The notes under the pieces: model-generated | What the model was told of the DNA's origin: nothing | Databases searched by the model: none | What the model saw: the letters and a program-made list of their open reading frames with translations, nothing else | Part shown: one piece after another, positions 25,577 through 34,438 of the stretch | Layout: each line of letters starts with the position of its first letter | Position numbering within the stretch: position 1 is the stretch's first letter | Made by a program: the position numbers and the translations under genes | Origin: a virus | Reading direction: 5' to 3' (one strand) | DNA: 64,000 nt | IMG/VR virus record: IMGVR_UViG_3300009285_002879 | Coordinates: 1-64,000 of that record

Positions 25577-28500
25577 CTACAGAATGTCAATTCCAATGAG
25601 TCCGCGACATGATGTGGTCACGCCGTCTTCCCCACCTTGCTCGAAGTTGAGGCCCTTACTGGTTGCGTTATCCTTGAGGATGACCTTCACCAAGAGAGGG
25701 CACATACCAGCCCCATTATCAAACAGGCCAAAGCCAAGGTTGAGAATCACATCACAGTAGACGGTCTGAGAACTCAACTCTGTACCGTCCGTATGCGCCT
25801 CATGGCATCCAGCCCCATCGAAGGCAGCATCCTGCTTTCCAGCGGGACCTGCCCCGTTCTCCTCTCCAACATCCATCCAGGTTGTAAGGCCCGGTACCTT
25901 AACCATAACCGCAATACCGGCCCCCCCGGGAGGAGTGCCAGTAAGGTCTGCATACTGTAACCCATGAATTCTGAGAGATGCCGTGGTAGTGGCGGGTGAA
26001 GTTACTGGCCCGGCATTGAGGGCCCGAACGAATACACGCTCTCCAGTCAGACCAGTGTAATTGGGTCCTACTGGTAGGTACCCGGTGTAATCCTTCTGTG
26101 GATAGATGAGAAGGCCACGGGAGGGGAAAGGGTTTTCCACCCCCTCACTGTAATTTGGATTACGCGCTGGTAGACCTGCAACCTGTGCTTCCTTGTCATA
26201 AGGAGCAATGTTGGACAAAGGGGCCATGTGAAGGCTCTGGAAGTACCACCCAGGCCAATTTGGATCAGCCTGAACAGGCCTCACAAGAACATTGATGGCC
26301 CCAATTGTTCCAGGGGCTCCTGAGATTCCAGGACCCTGAAGAATCGCCTGGGGAGTACCTACACCACCAACCAAAGGGGCCCAGTCTTCTGGATACCTAT
26401 AGACCTCATCCAAGAACCTCTCTTGGGTGTCTTTAATTGGTCCCATAGCCGCCGTAGCACTACCAAAAACGGAGGCATTGCCATAGGGCACGATGGCCGT
26501 GAAAGACCCCTCCTGCATCGAGTGGAACAGGATTGGTTTTCCTGAAGCCTCCGTCAGGGTGAATCCTCGGTTGGATGCTGTATTGCCTCCAACATAAGGC
26601 ATCGAGAATCCCGTGGCCCCATCGACGACAAGGGGACGCCGAATGAAAAACCTCACCTTGGCATCTTGAGTGAACGAGGGGGTGGTAGTATCCCCGAAAA
26701 AATTGAACCCCTCAGGCAGGGTTGCTACGTTGAAGGTGTAGGAGAGATGGCTAGCAGTAACGGGATTTGTGGCTCCAGCAAACAGATCTGCAAATCCAAA
26801 CTCTACACGTTGTCGGCGAAACTCCCCAAGCCTTCCGGGAAACAGGGTAACGGCTGCCGAAGTACTGACAATGTTAGAGGCAACAGGAGATTCGGTTCCC
26901 TCATAGGCAAACGAGGACAGGGACAGAAATCCCAAATTCTGATTCAGCGCAAATCGCCTCTGGTCAGCTGCCAGCGGACCCGCTACCGGAACCTTATCAT
27001 GCGAGCGGTATCCATTATTCTTGAACGCCCCGGTGAAGTCCAAAGTCATCACCTGAATGGATGCCGCAGCCGTATCCGCTACCCGATCCAAAGGGGTGTA
27101 GTATTGCACGCCTGAGTAGTAGATAAGGTTGTTGGCCCCTATCCCCAGGGTATACGTGGTAGTGACAGGGGCCGGGACCGCAGTACCATCGTTGTCCTCC
27201 AATATCTCAGACCGATGTGCCCCATAGGGGGCTGCCACTGTTGCCGTAGCTGCGGGGTCAATCAGGTTATCTAGCTGGTCGAAAGGAGAGCTGTTCCCCG
27301 TCCAATCCACCAAATTGGTGGAGTATACCTGACTTGCAGAGGGCACCACACCATCTCTCACATAAGACTCAAAATAGGCTTCCTTTTTGAAGTGCACAAG
27401 GGCATAGTTGTCGTCTCGTCGATCCGCTACTGCCCCTACTGCAAGAGAAAATCGATGCCGATACCGAGCCAGTTGGTAGGACCAGAAGTCGGCAGTGAAG
27501 TTGGCATAGTTACCGGCCTGTGCCAAGGTACCGGCACCCCCCAGTGCTGGGAGGAGCTTGTCTGTAAATCTAGCCTTCTCAACTGTGGGTGTGTAGGGAA
27601 GATTCGAGACGGTGGAGTAGTCCTTGAGGTACGGGAGCCGGTAGGCAAAAAAGTTCCCGTTCGTACCACCCCCAATCCCAATACTAGATGGCAGGGAGGG
27701 AACCACCGTAGTGCCGATTGAATTAGCTGTGCCGCCAAACACGGGTAGTCCCCCATTCGTGACGGCGGGAGCAAATGTCACTGCGCTGGGATCCGTGAGT
27801 AAACGAACTTGACCGGCTGCAACAAGTGTGAACGGGTTTGTGCCTGCGGTTACGGACACCCCTGACTGGAGTTCATCCAACATATACTGACCGGCAGCTC
27901 TCCCGGGGAAGTTGTAAGGACTACTTACAACATCGGTCCCGCCCGTTGGGGCTACCAACACATAGGTGGCAGACGAGTCTGCAAAAGTGACAGAGTTGCC
28001 TATGGTTCCCGGACTGGCTAGGTGTAGCTCTACCACACCCGCAACGGGAATGGCGAAAAAGGTATTGGGGTAGTACAGGCTATTGATGGCCAACGAGAGA
28101 TTAGTCGCAGTGGCGGCCACCCCACCTCCTACTTGGAACTCTAGGGGGTTTGTCGGGGCACCCGCGGTTGCGGTGAATATGGCAGAGGTAAGCCCCCCCG
28201 GAAGGCCAATTGTAATTGTGTAGGGTGCCGCCGGATTAGCGACATTTGTAAGGCTGCCAAATGCTCGTTGAGACCCCGATGCCTCCGAGAAGATACCCCC
28301 GGGCAATCCATCAGCCCCATCCTGCAGACCCTTTCCTAGTAGAATAGCCGCAATGCAACGAGCTTGGATATCAGCAATGTTAGCGGCTGGTGCCGCTGGA
28401 GTAGCTGGTTCTCCATAGGGCCACTTCACCAACGCCAGCACTCCCCTGTCTGCCGGGGAGCAAATCCCCGACACAACAGCCGAAGGATTAGCAATTGACT

Positions 28501-29047
28501 TGAAAAGTCGCCATGTGGGGTACCCATCCGCAGCCCCCAGGCCCTGAGTCACGGTTACAAAAGCTGCGTGGGCTAGACCCACCCCCCCACCATCATATCC
28601 GCCATCGGCCACATTGAACATGGGGTCTTTGGCGATGTCTACCCCGGTTCCGGTTTCGGATACTGGCGCCCGATAGTAATACGGGTACACAGCGGCAACA
28701 TCCGCTACGGGATTAAGGGTGGGAGCTAATGCCCCATCATTGAGCTTCAGGATTCCCCAATCTGGGGCCCCTGAGTTAGCGGACCCCAACCAAGCGACGC
28801 CAGAACTTCCCACCCCACCCATTGCCGGTGGAATCAGGGCTGCCAGCTCATCCAGAGATGTTTCTACATCCTCCCCCAAAGTAAACCTGTCAAATGGATC
28901 CAGCACGGAGATAGCCGAGGCGGGATGCGCCCCCGCAGGGCTCTCAATATGAGCTGTCAAATCCCCACTTACTGTTTGGTTAGTTCCAGAAGGAGGCGTG
29001 AATCCCCCTCCAGTAGCGATCGTCGATGGGTCTACAGTGCGGGGCAT
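25577..29047 (-). CDS. Virion protein, 1,156 aa
   Basis: A Gly/Ala/Thr/Pro-rich beta protein with no enzymatic motif. A module at about 275-370 (TITIGLPGG ... ATATNLSLAINSLYYPNTF ... GNSVTFADSSATYVL) resembles a module in the next upstream gene (29053; ATATNLVAAINNPANGLYPTY). This module type, a beta domain with a NLxxAIN helix, is seen in phage virion proteins. The tail end contains a small domain with Cys/His (CHEAHTDG, YCDVIL). It is last in the minus-strand tail block, five bases after the 1,076-aa gene. Tail fibre or decoration is likely; not proven. Confidence 0.75.
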   Translation of the reverse strand: MPRTVDPSTIATGGGFTPPSGTNQTVSGDLTAHIESPAGAHPASAISVLDPFDRFTLGEDVETSLDELAALIPPAMGGVGSSGVAWLGSANSGAPDWGILKLNDGALAPTLNPVADVAAVYPYYYRAPVSETGTGVDIAKDPMFNVADGGYDGGGVGLAHAAFVTVTQGLGAADGYPTWRLFKSIANPSAVVSGICSPADRGVLALVKWPYGEPATPAAPAANIADIQARCIAAILLGKGLQDGADGLPGGIFSEASGSQRAFGSLTNVANPAAPYTITIGLPGGLTSAIFTATAGAPTNPLEFQVGGGVAATATNLSLAINSLYYPNTFFAIPVAGVVELHLASPGTIGNSVTFADSSATYVLVAPTGGTDVVSSPYNFPGRAAGQYMLDELQSGVSVTAGTNPFTLVAAGQVRLLTDPSAVTFAPAVTNGGLPVFGGTANSIGTTVVPSLPSSIGIGGGTNGNFFAYRLPYLKDYSTVSNLPYTPTVEKARFTDKLLPALGGAGTLAQAGNYANFTADFWSYQLARYRHRFSLAVGAVADRRDDNYALVHFKKEAYFESYVRDGVVPSASQVYSTNLVDWTGNSSPFDQLDNLIDPAATATVAAPYGAHRSEILEDNDGTAVPAPVTTTYTLGIGANNLIYYSGVQYYTPLDRVADTAAASIQVMTLDFTGAFKNNGYRSHDKVPVAGPLAADQRRFALNQNLGFLSLSSFAYEGTESPVASNIVSTSAAVTLFPGRLGEFRRQRVEFGFADLFAGATNPVTASHLSYTFNVATLPEGFNFFGDTTTPSFTQDAKVRFFIRRPLVVDGATGFSMPYVGGNTASNRGFTLTEASGKPILFHSMQEGSFTAIVPYGNASVFGSATAAMGPIKDTQERFLDEVYRYPEDWAPLVGGVGTPQAILQGPGISGAPGTIGAINVLVRPVQADPNWPGWYFQSLHMAPLSNIAPYDKEAQVAGLPARNPNYSEGVENPFPSRGLLIYPQKDYTGYLPVGPNYTGLTGERVFVRALNAGPVTSPATTTASLRIHGLQYADLTGTPPGGAGIAVMVKVPGLTTWMDVGEENGAGPAGKQDAAFDGAGCHEAHTDGTELSSQTVYCDVILNLGFGLFDNGAGMCPLLVKVILKDNATSKGLNFEQGGEDGVTTSCRGLIGIDIL

Positions 29048-29052
29048 GGACT

Positions 29053-32000
29053 TTAGTTCCCAGTCGTGAGCAGGAGGTTCTTGGTGCGGTAGATTGAGGC
29101 AGCCGTTCGAATGGCTGGTAGATCCGTGAAGGCAATGTTGTTGTTCGCATCGAGGTCTGCGAACCTTGAGATCACCACCAACAGCAACTCCCCCTTCCGG
29201 AACAGAAGGTTTGAGGTGGTACTCCTCACAAGCATTGTCGTGAACACTTTGTGACGGACTGCACCTGACAGGGGTTGGGCCATCGCGGTGGGCTTGTACC
29301 CCAGATAGTTGGCGTAATCATAGTAGGCCCGGAACTCGCCATCAGTCAGAGGGCCACGTCCAAGTGGAGCGGTGTTGCCAAGGGTGATCGTATTGGACCC
29401 GTCCATCTGCACCAACGAATGGAGCGTCAGAAGACCTGTCTGAGCATTGAAGTCCGTGATGGCCACATCAGCGGTTGCCGAGAAGTACCACTCTTTGGGA
29501 AAGCCCGCCCCAATGTCTACAGTTGGGACCTGCTCCATGGGACTACCATATGGGAAAGAATCATCTGTGGATCCCTTGCCCACTTGCCCCGTCCACACAT
29601 TGTCCAATACGGCTACCGGCTCCAAAGTGATTTCGGTTGGAAGTACCACAGGCCCGCCCAACTGAATCCCACAGGTCTGTGGGGCCACGGCTGTGTAGTA
29701 CACGTCAAGCTGATACCCGAGGCCCGCACCCGCATTGGGAATTGGATCTTGGGGCACATAGGTCACCGCAATTAGTACTTGACCCGCTACCGCGGCGGCC
29801 AAGGTAAGCTCCCTGGAGGCACTTCCAATAGCCGGAGTGACGGGCGGTGCCCCATTTGCCAACAGACCTGTTGCTGTCTGAATACGACGAGGGGTATACA
29901 CCTTTGTGGTGTTTCGGGTAACAATAGAGTCAAGGAAGATCGTAGACTTCTGCTCCAACAGGACTTCCCGCTTGTCAGATCGAAACTTGGGGTTTGGCAC
30001 CCAAGTAACATCCATCTCTGGGGGACGTTGTGTGGAATCCTGCTCCACCACAGACCCCCCATCATACGGCAGATACCCGGACGACGCACTGGGAGTGAGC
30101 GTGGTGTCAGGAGTATGCAGAAGACCTGCTCCTGTTGGATAAGTGACCTCCAACTCGATAAACAACCTCCGAGTTGATCCCCCATCTAGGGCAGGGTCGT
30201 CAACCATAGGATGGTCCACCCCTATGCCGCCATCATTGATAACTGATGGATTCGAGTCCAAGGTCAAAGAGATGATGTCCGTGCCCACTCCTGTCACCAA
30301 GGCCAGCTGGGTGGCCTGATCAACCATTACCGTATCATGGCCATCATCGTGAAACACTGTCAGAACATCTGTAACACGGGTCCCCACAGGCCATGCGGCA
30401 CTTACCTTGGGGGCACCACCTACTGGAATGGTCCAATCCTGGAGGGAAGATGCCTCAAGAAGGCTGAAATCAATGTCAATGACATCCCCCTCACACCAAG
30501 AGAGAACGCTGGCCCCAGCCTTAGTGACCGTGATTCCAGTTGGGTGCGCCCCGGTTGGAAGAACCTCAAACACGATCTGCTCAACCACGGATTGGGAAGC
30601 AAACCTTCTGGCCACATGGTCAAATTCCCGGATGAAGTCTCCAGCAAACCCGGGGGCCCCAGCCCGTCCCACTTCGTTGCAGTACATGGGGGTCGTAGAT
30701 TGACCTCCAGAGCCGTTACCTATTAGGCCCACGTCGGAGGCATCCACTTGCCACGTCAAATTGGTCTGATCCATCAGGGATTGTGACTGGAATTTGAGTT
30801 CTGAGGCAAAGTCATACCCGGGTGGGGTCACGTGTCTACGGAGGTCCAGGACATCCACTGCATCAATCAGGTCGTGGAATAGCCCATCTGGACGGTCAGA
30901 CTTCCCAGCGGCAATCGCTACTGGTCCTGCCACGTCAATGTGGGTATTGGCAAATCCCACGTGAGTGAAATTAATCCCCCCATTAGCATTAGCCGCTGGG
31001 CTGAAGCCCCCTGTTGCCGTGGCGTCGTTTCGGCGGAACACAAAACACACCGGAATGGCATACACAAACCCATCCACGGAACCCAATGCCGTCGAAGCAG
31101 CGGAAGACCCATCCCCGGCGAGGTATAGGCCCGCATCCTCAAACCCATAGGCCGTAGCATCGGAGTTTGCCACTACTGTGGCGGCATCTGCCGGAACGAA
31201 GGGGTATGTGGCGACAGGGGCTCCTTGTGCCCCCTGGGCCAAGATATTCACATTGCTGAAGGCATCTGGCTGAGACTTTGGATTTACCCCGAGAGCCAAG
31301 TCAGAGTACACCCTGAGACGATATTGGATTTGAACCCTCTGTGTGGTCTCAACATTCAACACCGGGTCCACAAGGTCGTCAGTAAGATTGACACCAGACG
31401 GGCTGCCAACATTTCCATGCCGGTAAATCGCGTTCTGATTGGGTTTGTTGGTCCTATCTGCACCATTCAATAGAGTAGCAGCGGAGACCACAATATTGAT
31501 TCCGCCAGTGCTCTCTGCGAGCAAAATCCCATTCCCCGCAACCCCCCCAAAGGTGGCCGTCACAATGACGGTGTTGGAGAGCAGAGACCGGGCAGCCACG
31601 TAGGTTGGATAGAGGCCATTTGCGGGGTTGTTGATTGCCGCCACAAGATTGGTGGCCGTAGCATTCGCACTAGCACCAATAGCAAATCCTGTGGCACCGC
31701 CACCATCGGCCACAAACGTAACCGCTGGGCCTGCTACAGCAGTGGCATCAATGGTAGTGGTATCCCCAGGAGCAATCACCTGAGGGTCGACAATCTCAAT
31801 GGTACCTCGGGCTCGGGGGGAGGGGGCTACTTGGGCACGCCAAACCTCCAGGAACACAAAATCGGTGGTCTTAATGTCGGGGGCGATTCCAGAAGATGCC
31901 TGGGCCGCCGGGAGCGTGATGACATTGGCCCCCGGCGTGGTAGTTCCCGTGTATTCCACTGCCACGGGCATCCCAGCAACTATGGCGAGGAGCTTCCCCA

Positions 32001-32283
32001 ACTCAAACTTGTTGGCATCAGCCGGGGCTGGAGCACCATAGAAACTGTAGTCACTGAAAGAGGATCCAATACCCTGACCCCGGAAAAACCCCGATGGCAG
32101 GGACCGGCTAGCCAGCAAAACCCGATTGTATCCGCCCACGTCCTGGGTAAGGTTCAGGTCGGCATCGAGAATTGGCCTTCCCGATTGAGCAAGCAGTGTG
32201 TCCCAGGAGGCTTCCCCGGCATCCAGGCTTCGGGAAACTGACGAGGGGACTACGGTGTTATAGAACTTGGGAAAAGTAGGCAT
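29053..32283 (-). CDS. Tail/baseplate structural protein, 1,076 aa
   Basis: The N-terminal segment (SWDTLLAQSGRPILDADLNLTQD, about 27-50) has the look of a region found near the start of phage baseplate/fibre proteins in which 'GRPLxxAELNExQ' precedes a large beta domain. The remainder is beta-rich. It includes the NLVAAIN module at about 190-270 shared with the gene at 25577 and a C-terminal part ending in LLLTTGN. A 59-base gap separates it from PIN-PhoH upstream. It is likely a long fibre or baseplate component; the assignment rests on composition, the N-terminal motif and neighbours. Confidence 0.78.
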   Translation of the reverse strand: MPTFPKFYNTVVPSSVSRSLDAGEASWDTLLAQSGRPILDADLNLTQDVGGYNRVLLASRSLPSGFFRGQGIGSSFSDYSFYGAPAPADANKFELGKLLAIVAGMPVAVEYTGTTTPGANVITLPAAQASSGIAPDIKTTDFVFLEVWRAQVAPSPRARGTIEIVDPQVIAPGDTTTIDATAVAGPAVTFVADGGGATGFAIGASANATATNLVAAINNPANGLYPTYVAARSLLSNTVIVTATFGGVAGNGILLAESTGGINIVVSAATLLNGADRTNKPNQNAIYRHGNVGSPSGVNLTDDLVDPVLNVETTQRVQIQYRLRVYSDLALGVNPKSQPDAFSNVNILAQGAQGAPVATYPFVPADAATVVANSDATAYGFEDAGLYLAGDGSSAASTALGSVDGFVYAIPVCFVFRRNDATATGGFSPAANANGGINFTHVGFANTHIDVAGPVAIAAGKSDRPDGLFHDLIDAVDVLDLRRHVTPPGYDFASELKFQSQSLMDQTNLTWQVDASDVGLIGNGSGGQSTTPMYCNEVGRAGAPGFAGDFIREFDHVARRFASQSVVEQIVFEVLPTGAHPTGITVTKAGASVLSWCEGDVIDIDFSLLEASSLQDWTIPVGGAPKVSAAWPVGTRVTDVLTVFHDDGHDTVMVDQATQLALVTGVGTDIISLTLDSNPSVINDGGIGVDHPMVDDPALDGGSTRRLFIELEVTYPTGAGLLHTPDTTLTPSASSGYLPYDGGSVVEQDSTQRPPEMDVTWVPNPKFRSDKREVLLEQKSTIFLDSIVTRNTTKVYTPRRIQTATGLLANGAPPVTPAIGSASRELTLAAAVAGQVLIAVTYVPQDPIPNAGAGLGYQLDVYYTAVAPQTCGIQLGGPVVLPTEITLEPVAVLDNVWTGQVGKGSTDDSFPYGSPMEQVPTVDIGAGFPKEWYFSATADVAITDFNAQTGLLTLHSLVQMDGSNTITLGNTAPLGRGPLTDGEFRAYYDYANYLGYKPTAMAQPLSGAVRHKVFTTMLVRSTTSNLLFRKGELLLVVISRFADLDANNNIAFTDLPAIRTAASIYRTKNLLLTTGN

Positions 32284-32342
32284 GGGCAGCTATTGGAGGC
32301 AGGTGGATAGGACCATTAGTTTCGCTTCCCCTTACCATACCA

Positions 32343-33689
32343 CTAGAGCATCGAGGCAGCGAGGTCTGCCAAGGGGCTACGGACCCCCTCAGGCAAAAAT
32401 ACGGCTCCAGCGATGTGGGAGGTTCTGGTCACTGTGGCAGCATGAACCAATCCGTTGCTAAGGGCATCCAGGAAGGGGTCATCAATCTGAGATGGGTCCC
32501 CACACAACACCACCTTTGTACCCGTAGCCGCCCTCGAAACGATAGTCCGGACTTCATGGGGCGATGTGTTCTGAACCTCGTCGAAGATCATGAATGCTTT
32601 GGGGATAGACCTGCCCCTAATTGAGTGCATGGGCTGGATCTCTACCTGCCCAGCATGGAGCAACTGCTCCCAGTTTTTCTCTTGGATCCCCTTCTTCTGG
32701 TTTTCCTTTTTGTCTGTGGTCAAGAGCTGGTCCAAGTTGTCGTAGAAGGACATCATCCAAGGGGCCATCTTTTCCTCCTCATTGCCTGGGAGGTAGCCAA
32801 GGTCTCGGCCCATTGGCACCACGGGCTTGGAGAGGATGATTTTGTCGTATGCCTTGTCTAACTGGTGTAGGGCCACCATAAGTGAAAGGAGGGTTTTCCC
32901 GCTGCCACTAGGTCCCATCAGCACGACCAATTGAACCTTGGGGTCCAAAAGAAGGTCCAAAGCCATTTGCTGCCCCTCGTTCTTAGCATCAAACTTCATC
33001 TTGGGGACCCTGGTGGAGATTGGCTTGAGGGACGCCTTCCCCATTCGGAAGAGCTGGGATTCCCCATCAGGTGCCGTGAATTGTACAAATTCATTAGGGG
33101 CTACACCCGTCAGATCTACAACATCCTCTGTCCAAGGGGGCATCTCCGCCTTAGTGCCATAGAGGGTCTGGAGGTTGTCCAGGCTCGCGATGGGTAGGGT
33201 ATGCTTCCCAGTTGGGATCTCTCCCGGATGCACTCGGTCTTCTCGGTAATCCTCAGTCTTGAGGCCCCTGGCATCCGCTAGGATCCTCAGGTTCACGTCC
33301 TTGGTGACCAGGACCACAGTCAGGTGCTTGAACCGTTCTTGCGCCTTCAGAGCGGAGCCAAGAATGAGCATGTCCATCTTCCGGGACAGGGATGTATTCT
33401 GAAGCTCCTCGAAGTGCTCGTCCTGACCTATGATGAAAAAGTGGCTGTTGGTTCTGGAGTCCAGAACCCCCCCTGGATCCTGAAGGCTCCCCTGCTCAAC
33501 AATCTCTGCAATGTGTCGGCTAGCAGTTCGAGCGGCTGAAGCCACATCGTGACGCTGGCTAATCTTCAAGTCATCCAACTCCATGACAACGAAAAGTGGA
33601 ATTGCCACCGAGGACTTCCTGTAACTGTAGAGAGACTCGGGATCATGGACTAGGACAGAAGTGTCGAGCACAAACAGTTGATTTTCCAC
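32343..33689 (-). CDS. PIN-PhoH fusion (PhoH2-like) RNA helicase/nuclease
   Basis: Residues 1-~160 are a PIN domain: LDTSVLVHDP (Asp 9), ELDDLK (37-42) and later Asp residues of the acidic site. After a linker, residues ~225-448 are a PhoH ATPase with Walker A GPSGSGKT (259-266), a KPVVPMGRDLGYLPG segment and Walker B FMIFDEVQN. PIN-PhoH proteins are reported as RNA unwinding/cleaving enzymes and are frequent in phages. GTG 33689 follows AGG. It sits alone among virion genes, with 78 bases before and 59 bases after it, so it may have its own promoter within the late block. Confidence 0.94.
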   Translation of the reverse strand: MENQLFVLDTSVLVHDPESLYSYRKSSVAIPLFVVMELDDLKISQRHDVASAARTASRHIAEIVEQGSLQDPGGVLDSRTNSHFFIIGQDEHFEELQNTSLSRKMDMLILGSALKAQERFKHLTVVLVTKDVNLRILADARGLKTEDYREDRVHPGEIPTGKHTLPIASLDNLQTLYGTKAEMPPWTEDVVDLTGVAPNEFVQFTAPDGESQLFRMGKASLKPISTRVPKMKFDAKNEGQQMALDLLLDPKVQLVVLMGPSGSGKTLLSLMVALHQLDKAYDKIILSKPVVPMGRDLGYLPGNEEEKMAPWMMSFYDNLDQLLTTDKKENQKKGIQEKNWEQLLHAGQVEIQPMHSIRGRSIPKAFMIFDEVQNTSPHEVRTIVSRAATGTKVVLCGDPSQIDDPFLDALSNGLVHAATVTRTSHIAGAVFLPEGVRSPLADLAASML

Positions 33690-33767
33690 GTTTACCTGTG
33701 GGGTACGGGTGATTACACGTTGTCTAGAATTACCGAGTCTGATTCTGTTCCTCCATATGGCTGAAAT

Positions 33768-34415
33768 TCAGCAAGAAATTCGCCAGGTTATGGTCAAAAT
33801 GGATGTGTTCGGCTTCGAAATTAAATTGAAATTGCTTACGTTAACCAAAATGTCGCACACAGTCAAATCCAAACTGGGATCATAGGTAGGGAACACCGAA
33901 ACCACAGGGTTCAACACTACTGGGTTCATCGAGATTGTGCGAACTAGGCCCATCTCATTGAGGGGTCCTACTGCCTCTCCTTCCCCAAAAGACGTAGTGA
34001 AATCCACTACATTGGTGGGGACTGCGGAGACTGCACCTGCTGCGGTGCGGAACACGGTGCTTGTGAAGGGCTTGCGGGCAATCTCGGCATTCAGGTGGCG
34101 TTGCCTGTTATCTGGGGCGTCTGGATTGAGGATGGGTCCTGTGGCGCCCGTCCCAACTGCCAGCATGGTCAAACCACGGATAGCAGGTGGAGTAGGAGTA
34201 GCCCCCGAAGCCAGCAGCATGGCAATAAGCACGCCACCGTCAAGAGTCACCAAGTTTTCCTTCTCAATATGCTCCAAAACCTTCCCAGTGCGGGAATCCG
34301 TGAGCTCAAGGATGTACTTGCCCTTCATAGTAGGGATAGGGTCGGTGTGGCTAAAGCCAAAACCCATCTTGACTGCTTCCCGGGCCTTCTTGATTCGATC
34401 AAAGTATCGTGCCAT
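33768..34415 (-). CDS. Tail fibre-associated structural protein, 215 aa
   Basis: The N-terminal part is basic (MARYFDRIKKAREAVKMG). Then comes a beta region (GKYILELTDSRTGKVLEHIEKENLVTLDGG), a form seen in phage tail-fibre-related proteins where a short beta domain precedes a structural trunk. The rest (GLTMLAVGTGATGP, STVFRTAAG, FGEGEAVGPLNEMGLVR, SILTITWRISC) is a compact beta fold like those placed at the distal end of fibres or baseplates. It follows the 1,763-aa gene by 23 bases. No catalytic motif. Exact role not known. Confidence 0.7.
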   Translation of the reverse strand: MARYFDRIKKAREAVKMGFGFSHTDPIPTMKGKYILELTDSRTGKVLEHIEKENLVTLDGGVLIAMLLASGATPTPPAIRGLTMLAVGTGATGPILNPDAPDNRQRHLNAEIARKPFTSTVFRTAAGAVSAVPTNVVDFTTSFGEGEAVGPLNEMGLVRTISMNPVVLNPVVSVFPTYDPSLDLTVCDILVNVSNFNLISKPNTSILTITWRISC

Positions 34416-34438
34416 GACTACTGGTTCCTATAAGGCCG

